NCBI GenBank assembly: GCA_947172415.1 | Contig: OX359199.1 | Location: 6,587,884-6,651,883 of the forward strand | Direction of reading: 5' to 3' | DNA length: 64,000 nucleotides | Source of the DNA: Chondrosia reniformis | Lineage: Eukaryota > Porifera > Demospongiae > Chondrillida > Chondrillidae | In this document: piece after piece, positions 1 to 12,497 of the stretch | How positions within the stretch are numbered: position 1 is the first letter of the stretch | How the letters are laid out: each line of letters opens with the position of its first letter | The notes under the pieces: model-generated | Seen by the model: the letters and a program-made list of their open reading frames with translations, nothing else | Told to the model about the DNA's origin: nothing | Databases searched by the model: none | Made by a program: the position numbers and the translations under genes

Positions 1-355
1 ACCAAGGTTACCACCACTATAGACTCTCTATAGGACATATAGAGGCTGTTCCCACCACATGCTATTGAAGAGTCAGTTCTGTATTATATTCTTAATAAGC
101 CACACACTATACATATATACTAGACATTGGCAGATTTAGGGGGTTGGTGCTCTGGGTTCTAAAGCACCCCCTGTGAATTTGATTTTGTATTTACAGTACT
201 CCGAATTTTATCCTTTCTGTCTCCTAGATACCTTAGCACCCTCCTTTACAAATTTCTAGATTCAACCCTTAAATGGTTAAAATATTTTCAAAATTATTTG
301 TGAACAATGAATATGTATATTTAGTTTGTTTACAAGCTCTTTCTTCATCTTACAG
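1..355. other. Intronic or upstream sequence, no exon seen
   Basis: I see no coding exon here. The stretch ends in a pyrimidine-rich acceptor (ag at 354-355) for the first visible FRAS1/FREM exon, so it is probably the 3' part of an intron of that gene. Confidence 0.5.
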
Positions 356-3300
356 ACGAATGGGAGATTTAACTGTTGATGCATCCATCCACGTATCAGT
401 GCTTGGTGGTACAATAGAGAATAACTGCTTTGAAGAAGTGGATTCATGTGTTCAGAATTCTACCCTTTATTTCAAACCAGATCAGGACCAGCTGTATTAT
501 AATTTTACAGTTTTTGATGACACATTTATTGAAGAAGATGAATCATTGACTCTTAGTCTGTCTGAAGGACACAACGTCATTCCAATGAGCAATAAATCCA
601 GAATAACCATTGTCATCACAGATAACGAACCACCCAGTAAGGTTGCCATAGTTTGAAATTCTACACACATATTTAGTAGAGTCAATTGTTAGATTTGTTA
701 GCTTCTACAAATGCATGTATACAAATGTCCATGTTCCAATCTCTTATGACTATAACATGACTATCACATTAATATCACACATATAAATACATAAGTTTTA
801 TATTAACATTTAAATTACCATAGAATTATTCTGGACTAATATTTTTTAGTTAACTGGATACGGTTTTCACCTAAAACCTCTCAGAGTTCAAAGGTTTCAC
901 AAAAGTGTGATTTTGAGATTGATGTTCCAGAAAACATAGGGACTATTTCAATACCAGTGACCAGAACTGGTAACCTAAGAGAGGAGGTTGGTGTTATCTG
1001 CTATACTAGCTATAACGTCTCCTTAGTAACTGCAGGCAGAGATTTTGTTCACCGACCAGACAGCCCAGAATCTGTTGTTCTGTTCAGAAGTAATTTAAAC
1101 CATACCAGTTGTGAGGTTGAGATCATTGATGATAACATGCATGAACCCAGGGAGCCATTTTATGTGCTATTGGGCGTGGCCATTGGTGGAGGTGTGGTTG
1201 ACCGGACAGCAGACAGAGTTTGTGTCAATATTGTCAACAGCATTGATCAAGGTTTGTATAGAGTCTTCAAAATATATTTCTTTTTTGTATAACATTATTG
1301 GAATAAATGTATCTGGATGGAGACAATGTTGACCCATAGTCTGAGAGTGTGGTGATCTAGGAATTCACAGGATTTGCTTCAAATCACCCATATCACATGT
1401 TTCAGACTTAAGTACATTACAGGCATACCTCGTTTGCTTTATCCAAGGTGTAAACACTCAACCGAACGCTGATTGTTTGAAGTAATTTCATTTCTGTTTC
1501 CAAACAAACCACTTCCAGACTCATCAACCAATTAAAGCCAGTTTATTAAATTTTTATTGCAAATGCCTACGTATATATATAGAGTGTTTGAGCGGTGGTC
1601 AATCCATGTTATAACATACACAGTACTTTCTCTCTATCTCAATCCTATAGTCAACCTGTGAAGGATATACTACAACACACTGTTAGCCTAAGACTTTATT
1701 AAGTTAGTACTGTACTGGGTTTAGCAAAGATTTTGATGGAGAATCTTTGATTTAGTAGTCCACAGAGTTTACCACCTATTTATTATCTTTGGCGGTTCAT
1801 CAAATCTTGTCATTAGCAGAAATCAACAGCCAAAATAATAATCTACTAACTGCCCAAATTTGTGTTCACCACCAAGTATTATTCCTACTTATATTATTAG
1901 TTGTATATTTGTTGCTAAATTAGTGTGTATATATATTCTTCACTTATAGCATTCACTAACAAGTATAAGATAGATATAACTCCTTTTGATTTGACCTTAC
2001 CATTTAATGATTCAATAGCTTCCTTTATGTGCATGTTTGTTAACAGATAATAAACACTTCTATTTAAGGAGTTTAACTTCAATGATCTCAGAGAAGCTCT
2101 TTGAAGCATCCTCATTTACTGATAAATTCTTAAACACAAGTTGTCATGAAATCAAAGGAAGACGTACCCATATGCATCAAGCTAAATGCTGTCACCTGTG
2201 ACCCAGACAAGTGACTCTGCAGTTCTCTTGTGTCACTAAATTGAATGCCTATATGTTCATCCTCTCTGGCTTTCCAACACGTGTGGGTAGTACCCACAGA
2301 AGTCTTACAAGCTAGGTTCATGTATCCATGACAATAACTGACATACCTACTGTATAACCTTTCCTATAAGGACACTTGTTGGTGTTCACTGTGTTGGTAG
2401 ATACAAAAAGTATTCACATAGATCTCAGAATGTTCTATATTCATCTCCTAGCTACTTATACAGTATAATGAATGGAGAAACTCTAGTTTGCCACTCTATA
2501 ACATTATTTTACCATTTTAAAACTAAGAAATCATGTTAATATGCTTGCCTCATTTAGTGTTTTTAACATTACTTGCTGTGATTATTTGCTAAGTTTACAA
2601 AAGGTGGATAATCACAACGTCTGTGCAAACAAGCACAAAGAGAAAGATAATCACAACTTGTGTGTAAACAAACAAAAAGAGAAAGATACACAACGTCTGT
2701 GTAAACAAACAAAAAGAGAAAGATAATCACAACTTGTGTGTAAACAAACACAAAGAGAAAGATACACAACGTCTGTGTAAACAAACACAAAGAGAAAGAT
2801 ACACAACTTGTGTGTAAACAAACACAAGCATCCATTTCAGTGCTTGACCAATTTAACAATTTCCCTCCCACAAATTAGTTGCATTACTTACCTGAAGCAA
2901 AACATGCTAATTCATAGCACATGAATTAGCATGGATTCACATGAAATATCTAACGTACCCTTTTACAACATGCTCAACCTACTTTAGAGTAAAACGCCTT
3001 TAGGAAACTAAACCTAGTGAGAGCTTTGAATGAGTTTTCTCCTTCTTCTCCACTGGGCTGGTGTATATGTTATAAAAACTAATTTTTTTATTTTTTGTAT
3101 AGTTCCAGTGATTGGCTTTGTCAACAAAATACAAATAATGACGAGACCATCACCAAATAATACATTACTTGGCTTTGTGTTACTTCGTACCGGACCACCT
3201 GAATCTTTGAATCAGTCAACTACTGTAACTCTCCGATTCTTTTCAAAACCGCCAAATGACACAGCCATAGAAGGAATTGACTATGTGGTTATCTCAAATT

Positions 3301-6300
3301 CAGTAACTTTCTTAACTCAACAATCAGTGGCTATTGGTCACATGGAAATTATCTCTAAGGAGATGGATAATTTAGTTAAAACACTTCATATTCAAATAGC
3401 TGAAGTGACCAATGGATTCATAGCTGAGGATGGTCAGGATCTACTTGTTCAAATAATACCAAAACCAAGTAAGCAATAACCAGAGCCTATCTGACTAAAG
3501 TAATTTGTAGGATTTACAAAGAGAAATATGTCTCCGTGACAACCTGAAATTTATTTGTATTTTTTGTTTCAACTTGCAGGGACCATTGTGCAATTTCAGT
3601 ACTCCAGTGGTGAGTATAATGAGGATAGTGGACAGATAATTAGAATTCCAATTGTTCGTGTGGGTGACTTGGATTATGAGAGTCGTTTGTTATGTGTGTT
3701 ACAATACCAAGGTAGTGCAAAGGCAGAGGAAGACTATCACACTGGACTGAGCCACGAGATTGTGCACATGGAACCCAATCAAAAAAGAGCGTATTGTCAT
3801 CTCTCTTTGATAGATGACAGCAAGTGGGAACAATCAGAGTTTTTGGTAGTCCTATTGAGAGTTTTCAGATACCAAGACATGCATACTGAAGAAGGAGCAC
3901 ACACCACATTTGATGTCATTATCAATGACTCCGAAGACAGTTAGTTCCAGTAGTATGAATTTATTATACGTATATACAGTATGCACATCTAACAAGTTAT
4001 TATCTTTCAATATTACTAGTTCTTATATTTTAGTTGTTGCCGTATTTTTGCATATTCAAAACGACCCACTATGGGACACTAATATATGGGGAAATCCCCC
4101 AGCAACTGCTGTCTGGCCCAGGTTTTTGTCTATTCTATTTATATACATAATGATCATAGGTTTAGGAAAATGGTGTTTGCATTATAAATGCATATGTATC
4201 TGTACACTTACAAACAATAAATAATTAAAGATATGCATTGTATACCTGTCCATACAGTTCCTAAAGTTGGATTTGAGAGCATTTTGTACCAATTTGAGGA
4301 GCCTCTCTCCAATTTCCCGGTGGATGAGATATATGCAGTAACTAAAATTCGCAGACATGGAGACCCCAGCCAGACACTGCTACTAAAATATACTACAGAG
4401 CTTGGTGACGAAGAGAGCAGGGGTGTACCTGGTATTGATTATATCAGCAAGACAGGTATTGTTAAACTACCGCCAAATGTGGAAACAGCCAACATTTCCG
4501 TAAAGTTGTTATCTAACCACAATCGTGTGTCTAATTTCAACTTCTATGTGAGAATATGGAAACCAGAAAATGCAACACTGCCTCTTCTAGGACGCATACC
4601 AAGAAGTGAAGTCTTTGTACACAACCATCAACTCAGAGGAGCGTATTTTCCCAGTGCACCAAAAATCTATTCCAGTGATGTTACTGATGCTCCCCTTGGC
4701 CTAGTATACCATGACGTTGTTTCAGCTCACAAGGCATTACTGTGTTTATCAGTGGGTTATGTAAAGATATATAATGCCCTTGCATATCAACTCCCTGGCA
4801 GATAAATTATTTTACTTTTCTTCAATATTGTTAGATAGAAGTTTCTTTTACTGCTGTCACATACATATAGTATATAGCTTCCTAATAAATAAGGGCATTT
4901 GGTTATTTTGAGTTTAATTAACATAATATATAGGGTTTGCATGAGCCTTGTATACTATAGAACCAAATATGATTATCTCTAATTGCAAGTTACATAATGC
5001 ATACATGTCAATACACTTCTCATGTTTGTCTTTAGCCATGTGACAGTGACTGGATAGATGATACATCTGAGTATGAAAGGCACTGTGAAATCCAGCAGAT
5101 TGATCCGAAACTAACCATTTATACATGGGAAATGAGCACCATATTCTATAACTACTCTCATGCATTTCTACCTGTAAACTTTACCAATGTCTTAGCAACC
5201 CCAAAGGAGAGGTATCTGGATCCAGTGTACATGTTCAAAAATCGTCGTGTTAGATGTCGTGCGACTGCCGTTGACAGGAATGGTCAGGCAGGGTACAGTC
5301 GAGTTAGCCAACCAATCAGACTGCAGTTTGATGAAAGGGAAGCTTGTTTGGCTTCGGAGGAGAAGACAGAAATGATTGAATTTGAAGCCAAGATGGAACC
5401 AACAGCACGCAACCCATCAGTTTCACTTGATGTGAGATTACTTAATTAGCCTCATAATGTGCAATCACAGTATACATATAATGATTATTAGTATGGATAC
5501 ATATACAATATATTACTATTATAATAGGATATATTTCAATCTGCCATTATAGGATATTGTAAAGCTGACTTTACTTAAAATCCCTCATTTTGATAACCAT
5601 TTACCTGTGGTATCAACCAGGCCATTACCAGAAGACATCACGCCACTTCTAGGGCACATTCCTACAAGAAGGAATTACCCATGCTCTAGTTTCGCAGTCG
5701 GAGAGCTGCATTCACTTAGGGGTGTGAAGGGTGGATGGGACAGTGGTCCTCCCAGTACCTCAGAAGACTTCAGCCGACTGCATTGTTGGTGGACATTTGA
5801 AAGCTACCACAGTATCAGAGACCTAGTTGAGGTGTGTGGAGGAAGCCTGGTTGAGTCTGATGGTATGTTTACCCTCAAATTGCCTCTCTACCTCACCTAC
5901 GTGATGTTTACGCAATTCACCGCTAACCAAGTTGGTGTTCTCAGTGCTGAAGCAACAGCTGACATCAAATTTGTAATGCCAACCATCAAGAGATTAACAA
6001 GCCCAGTCCAGTACATCAGGGACACTGAAAAAAATGTGACAATAGAAATGGTTTCCATCAGTTCCAACTATAACTTGCTTGAGGTGATATTTAGAGTTTC
6101 AATGAATGTTACAGATTCAAGACTTGTAGAAAACCTTCAAGCTGAAAAATCTCAGGCTTTTCATGAGCTTAATCTTAGTATAATTGACTTGGAACTATTA
6201 CAGACTTCACCTGTGACAAATCCATTTATTCAGCTGTGGAAAATGTCCTCTAGACAGTTAAAGGATTACAGTGGGCTGTATAACATTCAACTACTGGAGT

Positions 6301-8257
6301 GCAAATTGTGGTATCAAAGTAGCAGGTCGTTCTGCCTTCCAAATGGTAAAGTTTCATTCCAATTCCAACTGGAGAAAAATGAAACCCAAGATGGGTATAT
6401 GGTTGCCATAGTGCCCAGGGTGATCTTGACAGGTATCAAAGGAGAAAGCACTGAGTTTAGAAGAGGTATGTTTTAGTCTTAAATAGGGTGCAACTAACAT
6501 GGATATGAGTGTCATTGTGAACTGTTTTCAGGTGATGATATTACATTAAGCATCGAGCCATCTAAAGAACAAGTTATACTGGATGATGCTGAACTACAGA
6601 TTGACAGGATTGAGATTTGTCCTAGTGATACTGAAGACCACAACTGCTTTCAGCCTGATATAATTTCAGTAAGAATGTATGCATGTCACCTAGAGTCGTA
6701 TATTCTTTGCAACATCCACATATCCTCCACAGCACCCACATGCCCTCCACAGCACCCACATGCCCTCCACAGCACCCACATGCCCTCCACAGCACCCACA
6801 TGCCCTCCACAGCACCCACATGCCCTCTACAGCACCCACATGCCCTCCATAGCACCCACATGCCCTCCATAGCACCCACATGCCCTCCACAGCACCCACA
6901 TGTCCTCCACAGCAACCACATGCCCTCCACAGTACCCACATGCCCTCCACAGTACCCATATTCCCACTGTGATACCCGTATTCTCATTAGGGTACCCATA
7001 TTCCCACTGTGATACCCGTATTCTCATTAGGGTACCCATATAATCTCAAACAGTTACGATTGTAATATTCATTTTAGACAACAAAAAGAAGAGCCGAAAG
7101 ATCAGCTGTTACATTCACTACTAAAGACCTGAGAGAGGTTAATATTCTAAGCCATGTACTGTATATTTGCATAGTATTCCATACAAAAATAAGTATTTCT
7201 CCCTTTGAAATTAAAACCTTAATATTATGACCTTGTAGAACTGTAATCATTCAGCTATTCCTCCATATTTCTGTTGCTCCACTGACTTTACAGCAAGCCT
7301 AGCTGGATATGTATACCAGGATTGGCTGGATTGTTAAGGCTTCAGGAGTAGACACCATTCCTGCTGCTAATGTATCTATTTCCTTAAGGTTAATTGAAAA
7401 GTTGACCAATATGCTTACTTTCCTATATATAGCCATGTATGGCTTACCATAATAATATTAGGGAACTATATATACACATGTACCTCCATTTGTACATAGT
7501 ACTGTCTTATATAGTTTAATACACCGATAGCGACTGACTAAATAAATTTATTCTTATACAGGGTAACTGGCTGTTGAAATTGGACTACTTTGTTGTCAAT
7601 GGTTCAACAGTCTTATTTCCTGGGCCTGCTGCTTCTGGTTTCCTGGTTACCAAGATGCTGCACATATATGCGGAAGAGGCTCCATCTAAGGAGCCAGTGA
7701 CTTCCAAACCTGAAGAGTCACTCAGTTTCATAGCTATCATCTCATTCAGTATCAGTGCATTCATTGCAGTTGTCTTGCTCCTATTTTGTTGCATAATTAT
7801 CGTCATCTGCTTCAGACTTAAGAGAGTGCACTCAGCGCCTGCTATCAGACCAGTCAATGTCAGGAATAGAGGCAACGTAAGGATACATTTTCAGAGTCTA
7901 GCAGCAGGAAATACACGAATTGATGAAACCAAAAATTTTGTCTGTGAAATTGAAGTGTTGCAAGAGACCACGAGAGAGACACAGAGCTTACCAGAGGTGA
8001 TGTCAGCCAGGAGGACTGGTAATAGCATGCATTCAGAAAGTTCTGGAACATCACCAACAACCATTTCTAACAAAAGCCTCCCAGCCAACCTGCCATCACA
8101 AAGCAGTCCTTCAAAAACACAACACAGTAGAAATAGTCAAGTTGTAGTCATAAAAGATAATTCAGAAACAGGGAGGCAGTTAATGGAATATGCAGAGGGG
8201 TTTCTAGCAGTAATGGGAGATTCTCCAAAAGACATTCAAACCAAAAGTAATCTTTAA
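356..8257 (+). CDS. FRAS1/FREM-like extracellular matrix protein, 3' part (5' end outside window)
   Basis: Cell-surface matrix protein of the FRAS1/FREM family, which in animals links epithelium to basement membrane. Exons by splice signals: 356-636, 850-1251, 3103-3468, 3580-3939, 4258-4751, 5036-5431, 5553-6465, 6532-6668, 7078-7137, 7239-7310, 7562-8257; phases agree and give about 1391 residues. The first five exons each carry a Calx-beta-type module (for example ITIVITDNE, then DVPENIGTISIPVTRTG). Exons from 5036 match the unique FRAS1 C-terminal ectodomain: a PCD start, then WTFESYHSIRDLVEVCGGS and LKDYSGLYNIQLLECK, which resemble human FRAS1 in the same order. A transmembrane helix is encoded near 7725-7815 and is followed by basic residues and a tail of about 145 residues. 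The small exons 7078-7137 and 7239-7310 are the least certain part. FRAS1 and FREM2 cannot be told apart here. Confidence 0.85.
1252..3102 (+). other. Large intron of the FRAS1/FREM-like gene
   Basis: An 1851-bp intron, far longer than its neighbours. Apart from the short tandem repeat at about 2606-2825 I see no exon, RNA gene or recognisable transposon in it. Confidence 0.7.
2606..2825. repeat. 37-39 bp tandem repeat, about six copies
   Basis: Alternating units share the core aaacaaacacaaagagaaag and differ in the linker (cacaacgtctgtgt or cacaacttgtgtgt). It lies inside the large intron and opens spurious reading frames on both strands. Confidence 0.85.
6715..6958. repeat. 20-bp minisatellite in an intron, about 12 copies
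   Basis: The unit is tgccctccacagcacccaca with few substitutions. It sits in the 6669-7077 intron of the FRAS1/FREM-like gene. Because 20 is not a multiple of 3 but the unit lacks stops, it opens frames on both strands; none is a gene. Confidence 0.95.
6957..7040. repeat. 40-bp tandem repeat, two copies
   Basis: Two copies of a unit beginning ttcccactgtgatacccgta follow directly on the 20-bp minisatellite in the same intron. Confidence 0.9.
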
Positions 8258-8719
8258 ACCAATTGACATCAAAGTATAGGACAAGAGTCGACTATTTTGT
8301 GTAATGATCATACAAAATTAATATTATGTTATTGTGTCATAAATGTTATTTTACCGTCTTTGTATTTTGTATCATTTTTAAACCAGAACCAGTTCTTATT
8401 ATCAGTAAACTTGTACCCAAGACTTTGGTTCATGATTTCCAAATATTCACAAGAGTATAATTCATATAGCATGTATGTTGTATATTATACACAAATGGCA
8501 GAATATAATTAGCTTATAAATGAATATGAGGCATATTAATATAATCAACAGTGAATTAGTTTCATTCCATCTATCATAATTTCAACAAACAAGTGAGATT
8601 ATTATACTATGAACTCTTTTCATACTCACAAATGAATAACTATATATAGGCCAAGTACTTGAAATTTTATAATTAGTGTCAGTATTTAGCTATTTGACAG
8701 ACTTACAGCCCGACTTACT
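8258..8719. other. 3' flank of the FRAS1/FREM-like gene
   Basis: AT-rich sequence after the stop codon, presumably 3' UTR and spacer. No canonical AATAAA, RNA gene or further ORF is apparent before the repeat block begins. Confidence 0.5.
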
Positions 8720-8900
8720 ATATGGTGATCAGATGCATAACTACTTGCCCTATCTCTCACCATACGTTAAGTTGGTATACCAGAATTTGATGTACAATTG
8801 AGGCTGTAACTCTGTCAAATGGAAAGAGCTGCAACTTCTTGACTGCATGCTCAAATACCCATACAGTATATATATACTGTGAGTTTTAAAAATATGATAT
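8720..8900 (-). repeat. Diverged satellite monomer, inverted, left edge
   Basis: The stretch containing ccctatctctcaccatacgt, ttggtataccagaatt and ctgtcaaatggaaagag is the reverse complement of the 169-bp satellite with many substitutions. It marks the left boundary of the repeat block. Confidence 0.7.
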
Positions 8901-8918
8901 GAGTTACAGTAGATTGAA

Positions 8919-9560
8919 AATGCCAACCACAAACGTTTTCTTAGGCAATTAAATAGAAGATTAAAACCTTACATATAGTATATATAGTAGGCCTAACTGG
9001 ACACATCTCTATGGTGATAGCGGTTCCCATAGAGGTTGGTAGTGCTTAGACTCTGAAGCTGTCTCCTAATCGGTTGGTGCCATAGAGACGTGCTCACCAA
9101 TAATCCGGATTTCGGGGGGGTTCCACGTAATGTGGGATTGGCATCTGATATCTTAGGATTTATATGAGTCGGCCATATCGAGAAGAACTGGTTCTTCTCA
9201 CGCAAGTGACACCCAAAGCTCAACTCGGCAGTAATTTGCTTCGGCAGATTCGATAAGCTGAACGTTACCACGTTACCACCGATCCCGGCCTCAGAGCGTC
9301 GTGGATGGTAGCGTTCGGTATGGTCCAACTTTTTTTCTTTGAAGTTTCGTTGACTGTCGATTGAAGAAATTTCACTTTAACGAGATCCATGTATTATATA
9401 CGGATAGATAGTAGGCCTACGTCAATAACAATCAAGTACTACACAGTGCATATCTCTGTGTATAAAAAAACCTTGTAAAGTGTTCCAGTTTTTCAGATAT
9501 ATAGTATACATATCGAATTTTGTCTTTATACCCTCTTACGGTCGGCCATATATAGTATTA
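8919..9560 (-). repeat. Inverted, truncated older copy of the 1.05-kb unit
   Basis: This segment is the reverse complement of the first ~610 bp of the unit seen at 10542, 12498, 24101 and 28425. It lacks the two ~170-bp sub-repeats at the far end. It holds about 35 bp (near 9220-9270) that the four forward copies lack, next to their gccgagttgag, so it represents an older variant. The 111-codon minus frame inside it has no recognisable domain. Confidence 0.8.
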
Positions 9561-9902
9561 CGCAATTTTCTCTCATCATACATTAGTTGGTATACACCAT
9601 ATTAATTTTGTAACTATAATATAATTGAAAGATATGTAACTAAGATTTAGTGTCAACATTCACAGGCATCTATTAAGCATTATCAACGAGTTTTGAAAAT
9701 TTTGATTTCTACTCATATTTGCCCTATCTCTACCCATACATTAACTTTGTATACTAGGATTTTTGTCCATTTACTTCTGTAACTCTACCAAATGGAAAGA
9801 TAGGAAGCTGTGACTTGGTGTCAGCATTCACAGGCATCTATTAAGCATTAACAGTGAGCTTTCGAAAATTTCATTTCTACTCATATTTGCCCTATCCACA
9901 AA
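9561..9902 (-). repeat. Inverted diverged satellite monomers, about two copies
   Basis: Two monomers read on the minus strand (tgccctatctctacccatac, ttactictgtaactctacc-like blocks, cagcattcacaggcatctat). Orientation flips at about 9903, where the forward array starts, giving a head-to-head inverted junction. Confidence 0.8.
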
Positions 9903-10541
9903 GTTAATGTATGGGGAGAGATAGAGCAAATATGAGTAGAAATCAAAATATCCAAAGCATATTGATAATGCTTAATAGATGTCTACGAATGCTGACACTT
10001 AGTCACAGCTTCATATCTTTCCATTTGGTGGAGTTACAGAAGTAAATGTACAAAAATTCTAGTATACAAAGTTAATGTATTGTGAGAGATAGGGCAAATT
10101 TTAAGTTTCATCAAAATTTCAAAAACCCATTGGCCAAGTTCTATAGATGTCTGTGAATGCTGACACAAAGGTGTAGCTTCATATCTCTCCATTTGATAGA
10201 GTGACAGCCCTCAATGTACATTTAATTCTGGTATACAAAGTAAATGTATGGTGAGAGATAGGGCAAATTTTAAGTTTCATCAAAATTTCAAAAACCCATT
10301 GGCCAGGTTCTACAGATGTCTGTGAATGCTGACAAAAAGGTTTAGCTTCATATCTCTCCATTTGATAGAGTGACAGCCCTCAATGTACATTTAATTCTGG
10401 TATACAAAGTTAATGTATGGTGAGAGATAGGGCAAATTTTAAGTTTCATCAAAATTTCAAAAACCCATTGGACATGTTCTACAGATGTCTGTGAATGCTG
10501 ACACAAAGGTTTAGCTTCATATCTCTCCATTTGATAGAGTT
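9903..10541 (+). repeat. Satellite array segment 1 (169-bp monomer, about 4 copies)
   Basis: Forward monomers recognised by gagagatagggcaaatttta and tttcatcaaaatttcaaaaa at 169-bp spacing. The first one, next to the inverted junction, is the most diverged; the next three are close to the consensus of the main array. Confidence 0.93.
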
Positions 10542-11592
10542 ACAGAACTCCAGTTAATGTATTGTTTTGTTAGAGAAAATTGCGTAATACTATATGGCCG
10601 ACCGTTAGAAGGTATAATATTATAATAAAGACAAAATTCCATACTATATCTGAAAATCTAGAATACTTTCCAATTTTTATACATAGGGATATGCACTGTG
10701 TAGTACTTGATTGTTATTGAAGTACTTTCTATCCATATATTTTATATGGATCTCGTTAAAGTGAAATTTTGTCAATCGACAGCCAACGAAACTCCAAAGA
10801 AAAAAAGTTGGACCATACCGAACGCTACCATCCACGACGCTCATAGGCCGGGATCGGTGGTAACGCTCTGCCGAGTTGAGCTTTGGGTGTCACTTGCGTG
10901 AGAAGAACCAGTTCTTCTCGATATGGCCGACTCATATGAATCCTAAGATATCAGATGCCAATCCCACATTACGTGGAACCCCCCCGAAATCCGGATTATT
11001 GGTGAGCACGTCTCTATGGCACCAACCGATTAGGAGACAGCTTCAGAGTCTAAGCGCTACCAACCTCTATGGGAACCGCAACCACCATAGAGATGTGTCC
11101 AGGTAGGCCTACTATATAAGGTTTTTCGCTTCTATTTATATGAAGTTTTGTCCAAAGAAAACGGTTGTGGTTGGGACCTTTTTTAATATATTTCTCGTTA
11201 TTTCCAGATCAGTGAATTGTTTCAAGCAAGTTTAAAGACATAGGCAGTATTAGTGGTTCACCTGAAAACTGGGAAAAGCGAATAAATCCTGTAAGTGTCT
11301 TGATGGGCCGAGGAGAACGACTTTTCTGATCCCAATTATTTTCGAGAAATCGTCAATTTATTCCACTTTAATTCCAGACCAGTGAATCGTTCCAAGCAAT
11401 TTTACACACATACGCAGTATTTCCAATACATCTCAAAACTGTGGCATATGGATAAAAGCCTGTATGTGTCTTGGTGGAGGGAGGAGAGCGACTTTTCATG
11501 ATACAGAAAACTAGATATAGTGAGAGGTCCGATATTTATCGCTTATACGATATTAATGCCTATGATCGATATTTCAACTAGGCCGATTTTAT
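10542..11592 (+). repeat. 1.05-kb interspersed unit, copy 1
   Basis: A non-satellite block that interrupts the array. It starts at acagaactccagttaatgta and ends at aggccgattttattag, where a satellite monomer resumes mid-unit. It contains a conserved GC-richer core (about 10770-11110) and two diverged ~170-bp sub-repeats at about 11195 and 11365. It carries no transposase, reverse transcriptase or other recognisable coding domain; the 64- and 76-codon frames in the core are not supported as genes. Confidence 0.92.
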
Positions 11593-12497
11593 TAGATGTC
11601 TGTCAATGCTGACACGAAGATTTAGCTTCATATCTCTCCATTTGATAGAGTGACAGCCCTCAATGTACATTTAATTCTGGTATACAAAGTTAATGTATGG
11701 TGAGAGATAGGGCAAATTTTAAGTTTCATCAAAATTTCAAAAATCCATTGGCCAAGTTCTATAGATGTCTGTGAATGCTGACACAAAGGTTTAGCTTCAT
11801 ATCTCTCCATTTGATAGAGTGACAGTCCTCAATGTACATTTAATTTTGGTATACAAAGTTAATGTATTGTGAGAGATAGGGCAAATTTTAAGTTTCATCA
11901 AAATTTCAAAAACCCATTGGCCAAGTTCTATAGATGTCTGTGAATGCTGACACAGAGGTTTAGCTTCATATCTCTCCATTTGATAGAGCGACAGCCCTCA
12001 ATGTACCATAAATTCTGGTATACAAAGTTAATGTATGGTGAGAGATAGGGCAAATTTTAAGTTTCATCAAAATTTCAAAAACCCATTGGACATGTTCTAC
12101 AGATGTCTGTGGATGCTGACACAAAGGTTTAGTTTCATTTCTCGTCATTTGATAGAGTTACAGCCCTCAATATACAATAAATTCTGGTATACAAAGTTAA
12201 TGTATTGTGAGAGATAGGGCAAATTTTAAGTTTCATCAAAATTTCAAAAATCCATTGGACATGTTCTATAGATGTCTGTGAATGTTGACACAAAGGTTTA
12301 GCTTCATATCTCTCCATTTGATAGAGTGACAGCCCTCAATGTACAATAAATTCTGGTATACATAGTTAATGTATGGTGAGTGATAGGGCAAATTTTAAGT
12401 TTCATCAAAATTTCAAAAACCCATTGGCCAAGTTCTATAGATGTCTGTGAATGCTGACACAGAGGTTTAGCTTCATATCTCTCCATTTGATAGAGTT
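11593..12497 (+). repeat. Satellite array segment 2 (about 5.4 monomers)
   Basis: Forward 169-bp monomers between unit copies 1 and 2. The start variant (gatgtctgtcaatgctgaca) and the end variant (ttctatagatgtctg then the unit) recur around other copies of the unit. Confidence 0.95.

Noticed and set aside
6622-7039. Long repetitive frames (Trp/Gly/Cys-rich on one strand, His/Pro/Thr-rich on the other)
   Set aside because: They are produced by the 20-bp minisatellite in an intron between two well-supported exons.
7311-7387. Alternative extension of the 7239 exon encoding a segment up to SISLR
   Set aside because: It meets a stop in the phase used, and its donor would not join the next exon in frame; ending at 7310 keeps the frame and aligns with FRAS1.
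10707-11106. 64- and 76-codon frames repeated in each 1.05-kb unit, and a 111-codon frame in the inverted copy
   Set aside because: They overlap in different frames, resemble no known family, and the longest version depends on 35 bp that forward copies have lost. I treat them as chance frames in a repeat.
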